Shown here: positions 18,023-26,350 of the stretch, piece after piece | Position numbering within the stretch: the stretch's first letter is position 1 | Layout: every line of letters begins with the position of its first letter | Source of the DNA: Chitinophaga qingshengii | GTDB lineage: Bacteria; Bacteroidota; Bacteroidia; Chitinophagales; Chitinophagaceae | Reading direction: 5' to 3' | Assembly (NCBI RefSeq): GCF_014529935.1 | Contig: NZ_JACVFC010000001.1 | Coordinates: 1,860,001-1,924,000 of the forward strand | Length of the DNA: 64,000 nt | The notes under the pieces: model-generated | What the model was told of the DNA's origin: nothing | The model's database searches: none | What the model saw: only the letters and a program-made list of their open reading frames with translations | Program-made: the position numbers and the translations under genes

Positions 18023-19876
18023 TTGACCGGACCAAAAATCATATTGATCTTTTTAGGCCTTTTATTGGGCAGTAATGGTATCGTGAACGGCCAGCACCAG
18101 GACAAGGCAGACAGCCTTAAATTATTGCTGGCTGAAAATGACACCCTTTCTTCATTATCTAAAATGAGTATCCTGGCGCAAATCGCCGCCTATTCTTCTT
18201 CTCCGGATGAAGTGTTGCTGTATGCAAACAAGTTGCATGAAATGGCCTCTTCACACAAGAACACAGGCTATATCATCGAAGGGCTTCAATCCAGAGGGGT
18301 AGCTTACAGGTTAATGGGCAATTTAAAGAAGGCATTGGAAAGCCTGTTCTCCAGCGCTAGTCTGGCTATAGAAAACGGTGAGCATAAACGGCTGACAACC
18401 ACCTACCTGGAAATCGCCAACACATATGTTGCCAACCACGATCTGAAGAACGCACTGCTGTATAATAAGAAGGCTGTCAACATCATAAGACAGTACGGCG
18501 ATAAAGAACAATTAGCCATCAATCTGTTAAATACAGGGTATAGCTACTATACGCTTAATGAACTGGATTCTGCCTTGTTGCTTTACAATGAAGCCGCTCC
18601 CATTTTTGATACTATAGGTCTTGAAATAGGAAAGGCTTATACTGTTGGCAACAAGGCATTGGTAAACTGGAAGCAGGGACAATACGACCGTGCGGAGAAA
18701 GGATTGCTGCGGGCTATTGACATGCTTGGTCCATTGGGAGATCAGTTTGGCATTGCAGATTACCGCAATAAACTGGGCCGGATTTATGCCGAGCAGGGAA
18801 ATACAGATGAAGCGATCAGGCATACGCTTAAAGCACTTACAATTTCCCGTGATCTGGATATGAAGGAGCAGGTCAGGGATGCCTGTCTGCTTTTATCAGA
18901 GCTCTACAGCACGAAGCAGGATTATGCCAAAGCATTCGATTATCAAAGCCGGTATGTTGTTTATAAGGATAGCACCGAAAATTCGGAAACGACAAAGCAG
19001 CTGGCAAATCTGAGAACAGAGTTCGAGGTGAGTGTGAAAGAAAAAGAAATCGCACTCCTGGAAAAACGCCAGCTCCAGAACAGGGTGTATATTATTGCCG
19101 TTGTTTTCCTGCTGCTGCTGGCAGTACTGATACTGCTGTATTTCCGGCAACGTTTTCTGAATGCCCGGTTGATTGTGGAAAAGCAGCATCAGCAGCATGA
19201 CGAGAAAATCAGAAACCTGTTAAATGCGCAGGAAACAAAGGCTTTGCAAGCGATGGTGCATGGGCAGGAGCATGAACGAAAGCGCCTCTCCCATGAATTA
19301 CATAATCACTTCGGCAGCCTGCTGGCTACTATCAAGGTGAATATGAATGCCATTGATGAAAAGGCCATATCCAATTACCATACCCTGAACGTATTGGTGG
19401 ACCAGGCCTGCGCCGATATGCGCAACCTGTCACATTCCCTCAATATGGGCATATCTGATAATTTTGGATTGGTACCCGCCTTGAGGGAATTAACCGAACA
19501 TCTCAAACAAGCCAATCAGCTGGAGGTAGAGTTTGCAGCATCTATGTGTCAGCAACAGCTCGATGCCCAAAATGAAATTACCATATACAGGATCATACAG
19601 GAACTGGTGAGCAATGTACTCAAACACGCAGAGGCTACCAAACTATCCATTTTGTTAACCTGTTTTGATGAAGAGAACCTGATCAATATAATAGTACAGG
19701 ATAATGGAAAGGGATTTAATGTGGAAGATGTAGAACGGACCAAATCCGGCATGGGTTTAAAGAGCCTGAAAGAAATGATCACCAACCTCAATGCAGAAAT
19801 CCGCTTTGACAGCAATCCCGCCAGCGGTACTACTGTCAACATCGATTTGCCCGTTATCTCAACGACACTCAACTAA
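18023..19876 (+). CDS. TPR-containing sensor histidine kinase (HisKA_3/NarX type)
   Basis: 617 aa from a TTG start. No ATG fits, and the TTG is followed at once by a good signal peptide (KIILIFLGLLLGSNGIVNG). Periplasmic tetratricopeptide repeats fill ~30-330 (several AL.L..EA/GxxYxxxxxxxxAL units). One membrane helix is at ~355-375, then a coiled coil. The dimerisation box ERKRLSHELHNHFG has the phospho-acceptor at about H427, and the ATPase has QELVSNVLKHAEA (N-box) and DNGKGF (G1). It should sense a periplasmic signal through the TPRs and phosphorylate the regulator that begins 12 nt downstream. Confidence 0.92.
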   Translation: MTGPKIILIFLGLLLGSNGIVNGQHQDKADSLKLLLAENDTLSSLSKMSILAQIAAYSSSPDEVLLYANKLHEMASSHKNTGYIIEGLQSRGVAYRLMGNLKKALESLFSSASLAIENGEHKRLTTTYLEIANTYVANHDLKNALLYNKKAVNIIRQYGDKEQLAINLLNTGYSYYTLNELDSALLLYNEAAPIFDTIGLEIGKAYTVGNKALVNWKQGQYDRAEKGLLRAIDMLGPLGDQFGIADYRNKLGRIYAEQGNTDEAIRHTLKALTISRDLDMKEQVRDACLLLSELYSTKQDYAKAFDYQSRYVVYKDSTENSETTKQLANLRTEFEVSVKEKEIALLEKRQLQNRVYIIAVVFLLLLAVLILLYFRQRFLNARLIVEKQHQQHDEKIRNLLNAQETKALQAMVHGQEHERKRLSHELHNHFGSLLATIKVNMNAIDEKAISNYHTLNVLVDQACADMRNLSHSLNMGISDNFGLVPALRELTEHLKQANQLEVEFAASMCQQQLDAQNEITIYRIIQELVSNVLKHAEATKLSILLTCFDEENLINIIVQDNGKGFNVEDVERTKSGMGLKSLKEMITNLNAEIRFDSNPASGTTVNIDLPVISTTLN

Positions 19877-19888
19877 TTAAGTACAATT

Positions 19889-20521
19889 ATGATAAAGGTA
19901 CTGATAGTCGATGATCATCATTTATTTACAGAAGGACTGACTTCCATGTTTAAGCCGGAAGATGGTATAACGGTAGTGAGCGCAACCACGAATGGAAATG
20001 AAGTGCCCCATCTGCTGGATACTATTGAAACAGATGTGATCCTGATGGATATTGATATGCCTGTTATGAACGGAATTGCCTGTATGGATTTACTAAAAAA
20101 CAAGGGATACGATAAACCGATACTGGTGCTCACTATGCATCAATCTATCAGACAGATTAAGGATGCGCTTGAAAAAGGCGCGCAGGGCTATATTCTCAAA
20201 GATGCCTCTAAAGCAGAACTGATACAGGCTATATATTCCGCCAATGAAAGAAAGAATTATTTTCACCCTAAAATCAATGACCAGGTATTCGACTTTTTCA
20301 GAAGTAAAAGCTCCGTTAAAAACAACCTGCATCAACTTTCCGACAGAGAAAAGGAAATTATAAAATGCCTGGCCAACGGCATGAACACTAAAGCCATATC
20401 CATTGCCCTTTATATCAGTGAACATACTGTAAAGACCCACAGAAGAAATATCATGCATAAACTGAATGTTAAAACTTCTGCCGAGCTGGTTATGCTGGCC
20501 ATCGAGAAAGGAATTATCTGA
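19889..20521 (+). CDS. NarL/LuxR-family response regulator
   Basis: 210 aa. The receiver domain (1-120) has the acidic pair in VDDHH, the phospho-acceptor D54 (ILMDIDMPVMNG), the Thr/Ser position in VLTMHQ and the Lys in YILKDAS. The C-terminal GerE/LuxR helix-turn-helix (~145-208) reads LSDREKEIIKCLANGMNTKA...SEHTVKTHRRNIMHKL. It is the cognate partner of the TPR kinase 12 nt upstream. Probable targets are the island genes next to the shared inverted repeat. Confidence 0.94.
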   Translation: MIKVLIVDDHHLFTEGLTSMFKPEDGITVVSATTNGNEVPHLLDTIETDVILMDIDMPVMNGIACMDLLKNKGYDKPILVLTMHQSIRQIKDALEKGAQGYILKDASKAELIQAIYSANERKNYFHPKINDQVFDFFRSKSSVKNNLHQLSDREKEIIKCLANGMNTKAISIALYISEHTVKTHRRNIMHKLNVKTSAELVMLAIEKGII

Positions 20522-20547
20522 CGCTCTACCCTTATTTTGCCTCCCCC

Positions 20548-20563
20548 TACCCCTATTGGGGTA
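20548..20563. promoter_or_regulatory. Perfect inverted repeat TACCCC-N4-GGGGTA upstream of 239-aa gene
   Basis: TACCCCTATTGGGGTA is a perfect 6-bp inverted repeat with a 4-nt spacer, 142 nt before the ATG at 20706. It differs from the copy at 17476 only at the fifth base and one spacer base. Both are followed by TCC. Confidence 0.6.
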
Positions 20564-20705
20564 TCCATTAAAACCACTCTTTTTCCTGATATCATCACCA
20601 CCAGAATGTGACAACTTTGTGATGTCTTCAATGCGCATTGAAACAGACAAGGCGGTTCCGAAAAGCCTGAAGAGAGTAGGATAAACAAACATAATCTATT
20701 TCACT

Positions 20706-21425
20706 ATGTCAGCAATCAACTGGAATCAAGGTCAGCTTATTACTATAGGGCAAGGGGATACTGCCACCTGTACCGGCGGACTAAATCAAGGTCAGATTTA
20801 TGGTCTTTTCTTTTATAATTCTGCTGTAAATGATGCAGACACGAATGTTGTTATTACAGGCAACAACAACTTTCCTCCGGTAACCATTACAGTACCCGGA
20901 ACAACTTCCAATCAGGGATTGGCAGCGATATGTTTTGTCAGTGGAGATGATACTACTACAATAGCTGCCGCTGTTCTGAATGGTAACCCGGGCGCCAGCA
21001 TTCAGGCGTTCATTGGTAGTGTGAAAATGCCTACGAACACCTCCGGGATAAATAATGTGCTCCTCCCCCTGGATGGACAACAATACGCCTTCGCGAAGTT
21101 TACGCGCTACGCAGCGGTACCTGCATCGCATTGGTATGCAGCCCAGATTACGAGCAATATAAATGCATTCGTAACCGTACAATTTACCGAAAACACAGCA
21201 ACACTCATCTGTGTGAATGCGCCCGCAAATGGGCTGGGTAACACATTGCAGTATTATGGCAGCACTGCAAAAAATCAGGTAACTACTCAACTTTACCCCC
21301 ATCAATCGGCTGGCTGGAATCTGTCAGGCAATGGCACACAAACAGTGTGGATCAATGCCGACAGTGTTCAAAATTCACAGACTGCTACCATATCCGTACA
21401 ATCTCTTACCGAGTTATTCAGTTGA
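20706..21425 (+). CDS. Beta-rich protein of unknown function, no signal peptide
   Basis: 239 aa. I do not recognise a family. It is very poor in charged residues and rich in N, Q, T, G and A. It reads as short beta strands (ITVPGTTSNQGLAAICFVSG, VTVQFTENTATLICVNAP, TISVQSL) and may be a beta-sandwich or lectin-like fold. No N-terminal signal is visible, so if it leaves the cell it uses a leaderless route. It follows the response regulator with a palindromic site between them and is closed by its own strong terminator, so it looks like a separate, regulated, single-gene unit. Confidence 0.7.
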   Translation: MSAINWNQGQLITIGQGDTATCTGGLNQGQIYGLFFYNSAVNDADTNVVITGNNNFPPVTITVPGTTSNQGLAAICFVSGDDTTTIAAAVLNGNPGASIQAFIGSVKMPTNTSGINNVLLPLDGQQYAFAKFTRYAAVPASHWYAAQITSNINAFVTVQFTENTATLICVNAPANGLGNTLQYYGSTAKNQVTTQLYPHQSAGWNLSGNGTQTVWINADSVQNSQTATISVQSLTELFS

Positions 21426-21443
21426 ATAATCCAGGGGCTTAAC

Positions 21444-21487
21444 AAGCGAATATTAAGTACAGATACCTTCTTGCTTAATATTCGCTT
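21444..21487. terminator. 14-bp perfect hairpin terminator between convergent genes
   Basis: AAGCGAATATTAAG (21444-21457) pairs perfectly with 21474-21487 around a 16-nt loop and is followed by a T-rich stretch. It ends the 239-aa gene and may serve the convergent gene too. A separate perfect 12-bp palindrome, AGGTATATACCT, follows at 21497-21508. Confidence 0.8.
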
Positions 21488-21530
21488 TACTTTTATAGGT
21501 ATATACCTGTAAAATAGGTAAGTAAAGTTC

Positions 21531-22100
21531 CTATTTCTTATAAATAAACCCTTCCTTCGATTCCATCCCTATAAAAAACATCTCAAAGGAAGGATGCAGC
21601 TTGGGCAAATTACCCAACTGCCCCACCGCATATTGCAACACCTCCTGTTGAAGGGGAAAAATTTCATACCAGCATTTCCTTTGCGTATAAAATTCGAAAT
21701 TCTTCGGGATAGCGGTATTTTTCACACTGGCAATACGGGGAAAAGCATATTTATCCGGCTCATCATAATTGCGCGGAATGTTATCCATATCCGGTACGCG
21801 ATCCCTTTTGGTAAGTTTCCCTTGTTCCAATTTTAAACGATAGCGCTTCTCCAAAGTTGCAAATAAATTTTTCCGGTATTGATCGCTGTTCTCAACATCG
21901 TCGAAAGAAATACTTGTTTCCAGCTCATAGATATTGGTAGCAATACAGCAGGTATACAACTCAATAGTATTGTATCCGGAGATCTTCTGAAATCCCAGAT
22001 CGATCACGTTTTTCAGTTCAGTTACATAACCTTCTTTATTGAACTGCTCAAGATAGGGAATCATCTCCCCAGGGTATAAACGCCCGTTAAATAGTTGCAT
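21531..22100 (-). CDS. Hypothetical protein, 189 aa
   Basis: I do not recognise this protein. It has no signal peptide or membrane segment and is rich in aromatic and charged residues (e.g. FEFYTQRKCWYEIFPLQQEV), so it is probably a soluble cytosolic protein. A short acidic, proline-containing loop (DRVPDMDNIPRNYDEPDKY) lies near residues 105-123. It is convergent with the 239-aa gene and divergent from the pentapeptide-repeat gene, alone on its strand within the island. Confidence 0.65.
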   Translation of the reverse strand: MQLFNGRLYPGEMIPYLEQFNKEGYVTELKNVIDLGFQKISGYNTIELYTCCIATNIYELETSISFDDVENSDQYRKNLFATLEKRYRLKLEQGKLTKRDRVPDMDNIPRNYDEPDKYAFPRIASVKNTAIPKNFEFYTQRKCWYEIFPLQQEVLQYAVGQLGNLPKLHPSFEMFFIGMESKEGFIYKK

Positions 22101-22455
22101 CGAATGGGTTTATTTATCAACAAAGATAAAAAACAACACCCATATCATAGCGGGCTTATCAAATACCAATGAATACGGTATTACATTTCGCCATATCAGT
22201 TAGATATGCCAACAAAAAATATCCCAAATAATTGTTTTGGTAATATTGTTTTAATTACATTTGATTACTGACAATAACCATGAAGACCGGATTTATTTCA
22301 TTTGTAAACCCTTTCGTTCAGATGTAGATATTACCATTCCCGACTGTTTTTATTTTTGATTAAAGTGCTGATATCATTTCCCTGTTTATAGTGCCCGGTA
22401 TACCCCTTGGACACGTAGGCATTGCTATTTTTACTGCGTAATAAAATAGTTGTTT
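22101..22455. other. 355-nt divergent intergenic region
   Basis: AT-rich, with no ORF worth calling. It must carry promoters for the 189-aa gene (-) and the pentapeptide-repeat gene (+). At 22397-22410 GGTATACCCCTTGG contains the palindrome GGTATACC and one half-site TACCCC of the island's inverted repeat, 45 nt before the ATG at 22456. Confidence 0.5.
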
Positions 22456-24699
22456 ATGAAAACCCTCAAACTGCTGTTATGGATGCTGTGTTTATCCTCA
22501 TTTCCGGTGCTGGCACAGCATAAAAAAACCTCCAATAAGGCCCCCGACTATTCAGGAAAAGATATGACAGATCATAATTTCACTACCATGGCCAAAGATG
22601 CCCTGGTAGGCGCAAAATTTGTAAATTCTATCCTGAATGGTTGCCAGTTTGCCAATATGGACCTGACAAATGCGGATTTTACCGGTGCTGTGATGGGGAA
22701 ATCTCAAAAAGGGCCTGTTAGCCTGGCTGGCGCCACGCTTGACCACACCATTTTTCAGAAAGCCGATATGAAATACGCGAACCTCCAATACGCAACTTTC
22801 ACGGCTACCGATTTTACCAATGCACAGTTAATAGGCGCGCTATTTGGTCTGCATATGATGATCAAACCTGCCTCCGATAACCAGCGGACAAAATTTGTGG
22901 GTACAATTATGGATTTAGACCGGTTTCCGATTGCCCGCTGGCCCACGGTCTACTGGTCTTACACGGACCTCAGCAACAGCAGGATTAACGGGCTTACCTC
23001 TTCCTCTTTTTTATTTACTAACAGGAACATCTCCGGGGCTATGATGAAGGGGAATAATTTCACCAATTTCAAATTCCAGCATTGCATCATGACCGGCGCC
23101 GACCTTTCGGGATCTGACATGAGTTATACCGATCTGTCCGGGGCTACCTTGTATAACGCAAAATTTATCGGAACCCATTTCAACTACGCTAACCTGAGCG
23201 GCGTAAAATGCTATAACGCCAATAATGACGGCAGTCCCGACTTTTCCGGCGCCGTCATGAATAATGCCATCCTGCGCCATGGTGATTTCACCGCGGCAGT
23301 CATGTCGGGGGTATCTTTCTTAGGTGCGTTGGCGGATAGTTGTGTTTTTGACAAAGCGTTCTTTCAGTCGAATAACACATATAATGTCGCCGATTTTTCG
23401 AGCTCGGATATATCCTATTCTTCTTTCAACTCCAGTGCCCTCAATGCAGTTAAATTCACCAACGTTTATGCTATCAAAACGCTTTTCCAGGACGGTACGT
23501 TGCAGAACACCAATTTCACCGGCGCCGTCATGCCCCTGGCGGATTTCAGTAGCAGCAGCCTGCAGGGTGTTATTTTCGCCAATGCAATCCTGCAGTGGGC
23601 GAAGTTCAATAGTGCCACCATTCAATCTGCCAGTGGAGGCGCCGGAGTAGATTTCTCCTGTTCCCAGTTAGGCGGCGCCGACTTTACCAGCGCCAAAGTC
23701 ACCAGTGCTAATTTTGCAGATGCCGTCATGATTCCCCAGGACTCCTGCTGCCAGCAGCTGGATGGATACCATTGCGGCACTATTACCATTAACCAGGAAG
23801 GCTATGGGGCTACCATTCTTCCGAAGCTGGGTAATGCTGTTACCTGTCCCAATGGAGATAATGCCAAATGCCAGGGATCACAATGGATTGTTCCCGGCTG
23901 GAATACCACTCATTGTAATCCGCAGCACGTTGCACAGGTAGTATGGACCAAACCTTCCTGCAACAACAATAACCAGGATACTACGGGCGTCATTCAGTTT
24001 ACCGATCCCAATTTAAAACAGGCCATCATCGACTATCTCTTCAAAGGCGATGCCACCAAAAAGATTACCCGCGCATTGGCGGCACAGGTATTGGTACTGG
24101 ATTGCTCTAATCATAATATTACCAACCTGGAAGGATTGGAATATTTTACCGCCATCCGGACCCTCAATCTGTCCAGGAACAAACTGACCGATGGCAGCTT
24201 CTTTCAAAAATTGAATTCCCTTAATACTTTGAGAGTAGCTTATAATAATTTGTCGGGTAATCTGAATTTATCAGGAGATGCCCAGTTGCTTTACCTGGAC
24301 GCCTCCAATAATGCGATCACCGCTATCAAATTTGACCCGGACTGCGCACTGGCCTTTGTTGATGCTTCGGTTAACCAGATTACACAATTAGACTTCACGC
24401 AGCAGGTATATCTTAATTACCTGGATCTTTCCAACAACAGGCTTACAACGATAGGGGATTTGAGCAGTTTAAAATATCTTACTACCATCTTCCTGCAAAA
24501 CAACTCCCTTACCAGCATCGGCAACCTGAAAAATATATTCGCCAACGGGACCAGCTTCCTTACCAGTATGGACCTGGCCTGTAACCTGCCTTTTAATTGC
24601 AGCTCCCTGGGGCTGGGGTCCACAGATGCAGAAAAGGATTTCCTGAAATACTCAAAATGTGGCGTTAATACCGGCTGCCGTAACGCAAAACGTAAGTAG
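22456..24699 (+). CDS. Secreted pentapeptide-repeat protein with C-terminal leucine-rich repeats
   Basis: 747 aa from the ATG at 22456, which gives a clean signal peptide (1-20, ending VLAQ); the TTG two codons earlier is rejected. Residues ~35-430 are pentapeptide repeats (A-D/N-L/F-x-x), e.g. NMDLTNADFTGAVM and LSGSDMSYTDLSGATLYNAKF. The module [TSA]-G/A-A-[VM]-M recurs about six times. A Cys-rich linker (~430-500; CCQQLDGYHC, TCPNGDNAKC) follows, then leucine-rich repeats (~510-720; NLEGLEYFTAIRTLNLSRNK) and a Cys-containing cap. Pentapeptide repeats make a rigid right-handed square helix; LRRs usually bind proteins. An extracellular binding or scaffold role is inference. Confidence 0.85.
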   Translation: MKTLKLLLWMLCLSSFPVLAQHKKTSNKAPDYSGKDMTDHNFTTMAKDALVGAKFVNSILNGCQFANMDLTNADFTGAVMGKSQKGPVSLAGATLDHTIFQKADMKYANLQYATFTATDFTNAQLIGALFGLHMMIKPASDNQRTKFVGTIMDLDRFPIARWPTVYWSYTDLSNSRINGLTSSSFLFTNRNISGAMMKGNNFTNFKFQHCIMTGADLSGSDMSYTDLSGATLYNAKFIGTHFNYANLSGVKCYNANNDGSPDFSGAVMNNAILRHGDFTAAVMSGVSFLGALADSCVFDKAFFQSNNTYNVADFSSSDISYSSFNSSALNAVKFTNVYAIKTLFQDGTLQNTNFTGAVMPLADFSSSSLQGVIFANAILQWAKFNSATIQSASGGAGVDFSCSQLGGADFTSAKVTSANFADAVMIPQDSCCQQLDGYHCGTITINQEGYGATILPKLGNAVTCPNGDNAKCQGSQWIVPGWNTTHCNPQHVAQVVWTKPSCNNNNQDTTGVIQFTDPNLKQAIIDYLFKGDATKKITRALAAQVLVLDCSNHNITNLEGLEYFTAIRTLNLSRNKLTDGSFFQKLNSLNTLRVAYNNLSGNLNLSGDAQLLYLDASNNAITAIKFDPDCALAFVDASVNQITQLDFTQQVYLNYLDLSNNRLTTIGDLSSLKYLTTIFLQNNSLTSIGNLKNIFANGTSFLTSMDLACNLPFNCSSLGLGSTDAEKDFLKYSKCGVNTGCRNAKRK

Positions 24700-24730
24700 T
24701 CCGCTTGTTAATCTCTAAATATGATCTGTT

Positions 24731-26299
24731 ATGAAAAAAAACAATGTGCGTTGTTGGTCCAACCAACATAAGCAATATGTCATCGCCTGTTTCCTGGCAT
24801 TAATCAGCATAAAAGGATTTGCGCAAACGCCTTATAGCTGCCCTTCCTGTGATTTACGGGGACATGATTTCAGTGGGCAGGACCTCACCAATGCGAACTT
24901 TTCTTTCGCCAAACTGGACAATGCCAACTTCAACAACAGTACGCTGAATGGGGCTATGTTTGATAATGCCAGTATGCAAGGCACCAGTTTCAGGAAAGCA
25001 AAAATCAATACCAGCGACAAAGGTCCTGCAAATTTTTCCAAAGGGGATTGCAGCAATGCCGATTTCAGCGGCGCTTCTTTAGAGAAGGCCGTTTTCACTT
25101 TTGCTAATCTTAACGGAACCATTTTTGACCACAGCAATTTAGCAGATACAAAATTTGGATTGAGACTGGTGATAAGAGATGCTAAAAATCCCAGGCCTCC
25201 GAGTTTTAAAGGCACCAAACTCCCTTGCGAATTAAAGCGGTTTATGCAGCATGATGATCTCAGCAAGGTCGAATTCCTTCCCTGCAAGACGTATATAGCG
25301 AATAAAAGCAAGGGGCGCAGAAAAGATGCCGGTGACAGCGTGTACGTATCCCCTACGGGTACCGATGCGGCTGGTTGCGGGACCGCAGGAAATCCCTGCA
25401 GGACGATCGACTACGCTGTTTCAGTGGCGCCTGCCAATGGTGTGATAGGATTGTCGGCGGATACATTTGCGATGATAAAACATATAGTGATAACAAAAAA
25501 CCTTGAATTTGCCGGTGGCCTGGATGATCAGAATGAATGGGCGCCTACCCCCTATCAATCTTCTATTTCGGGCGGTCTGTACGGGCTTCCGATTTTCATT
25601 ATTCCACCCGGAACTACCCAGGTAACCTTTACCAATTTGATGATGAGTGGTATTAAGGAAGGTAATAGGATATCCAGTATTGTATTACAGGCCTATAAAG
25701 GGACTACCATTTCTTTCAGTAATGTGAATATTTACGCAGGAATTCCCTCTGATGGGCTGGATGGGTTTACCGGAGGTGGTCCCACCTGTTGTCTCCTTTG
25801 CCAGAGCCAGAACTACGCCAATTGCGGCCCCGGGGGAACGGCCAACAGTTCGGTAAATGGCTTTTGTAGTTTTATCCCTTTCGGATGGGGAGGAAAATCC
25901 GGCGGAATGGGTGGATCGGGCACCAGCGATGCATGTTACATGTTGTGCCCCGGTGGTGGCGGATCTCAGGGTGGTGGTAGCTTTGGTATCTTATTGAGTG
26001 ATGCTACACTGAACATTGACAACACCTCTACCATTACAGCCGGGGCCGGGAGCAACGGTGGTGCTGGCGGCGGTGGTGTTGTCAGCGCCGGCGGCGGCGC
26101 GGGAGGAAATGGTGGTCCGGCTGCGTGTATAGGAATGAATGGTCAATCTACGATCAACGGTAACTACAACGCCTATCCCGGGAAAGCGGGTAATCCGGGA
26201 AAAGGGGGTGGCAGTTCTTATAATCAGTCCAAAGGATGCTCAGGACAAAATGGCCAGGATGGATTACCTGGGATCTCTGCGCAAGTCATCCGTTTCTAA
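24731..26299 (+). CDS. Secreted pentapeptide-repeat protein with beta-helix and Gly/Cys-rich tail
   Basis: 522 aa. Signal peptide about 1-32 (ending GFAQ). Pentapeptide repeats at ~38-150 (DLRGHDFSGQDLTNANFSF). A segment from ~200 opens like a DUF1565/parallel beta-helix domain (VYVSPTGTDAAGCGTAGNPC, then CRTIDYAVSVA). From ~345 the sequence is Cys- and Gly-rich (GGGPTCCLLCQSQNYANC, SDACYMLCPGGGGSQGGG) and ends in a glycine-rich, partly collagen-like tail (GNPGKGGGSS, GQNGQDGLPGISA). It follows the LRR protein by 31 nt, so the two are co-transcribed. The many Cys suggest disulfides outside the cell. Confidence 0.83.
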   Translation: MKKNNVRCWSNQHKQYVIACFLALISIKGFAQTPYSCPSCDLRGHDFSGQDLTNANFSFAKLDNANFNNSTLNGAMFDNASMQGTSFRKAKINTSDKGPANFSKGDCSNADFSGASLEKAVFTFANLNGTIFDHSNLADTKFGLRLVIRDAKNPRPPSFKGTKLPCELKRFMQHDDLSKVEFLPCKTYIANKSKGRRKDAGDSVYVSPTGTDAAGCGTAGNPCRTIDYAVSVAPANGVIGLSADTFAMIKHIVITKNLEFAGGLDDQNEWAPTPYQSSISGGLYGLPIFIIPPGTTQVTFTNLMMSGIKEGNRISSIVLQAYKGTTISFSNVNIYAGIPSDGLDGFTGGGPTCCLLCQSQNYANCGPGGTANSSVNGFCSFIPFGWGGKSGGMGGSGTSDACYMLCPGGGGSQGGGSFGILLSDATLNIDNTSTITAGAGSNGGAGGGGVVSAGGGAGGNGGPAACIGMNGQSTINGNYNAYPGKAGNPGKGGGSSYNQSKGCSGQNGQDGLPGISAQVIRF

Positions 26300-26350
26300 T
26301 CAACTGATACATCTTTCCCGAAAACTTTAACCCGCATAAAACCATTTCTT

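Noticed and set aside
18005..18025. 152-aa gene and kinase as one gene broken by a stop codon
   Set aside because: The TTG after the stop is followed immediately by a good signal peptide, and the small protein ends in a natural-looking terminal strand.
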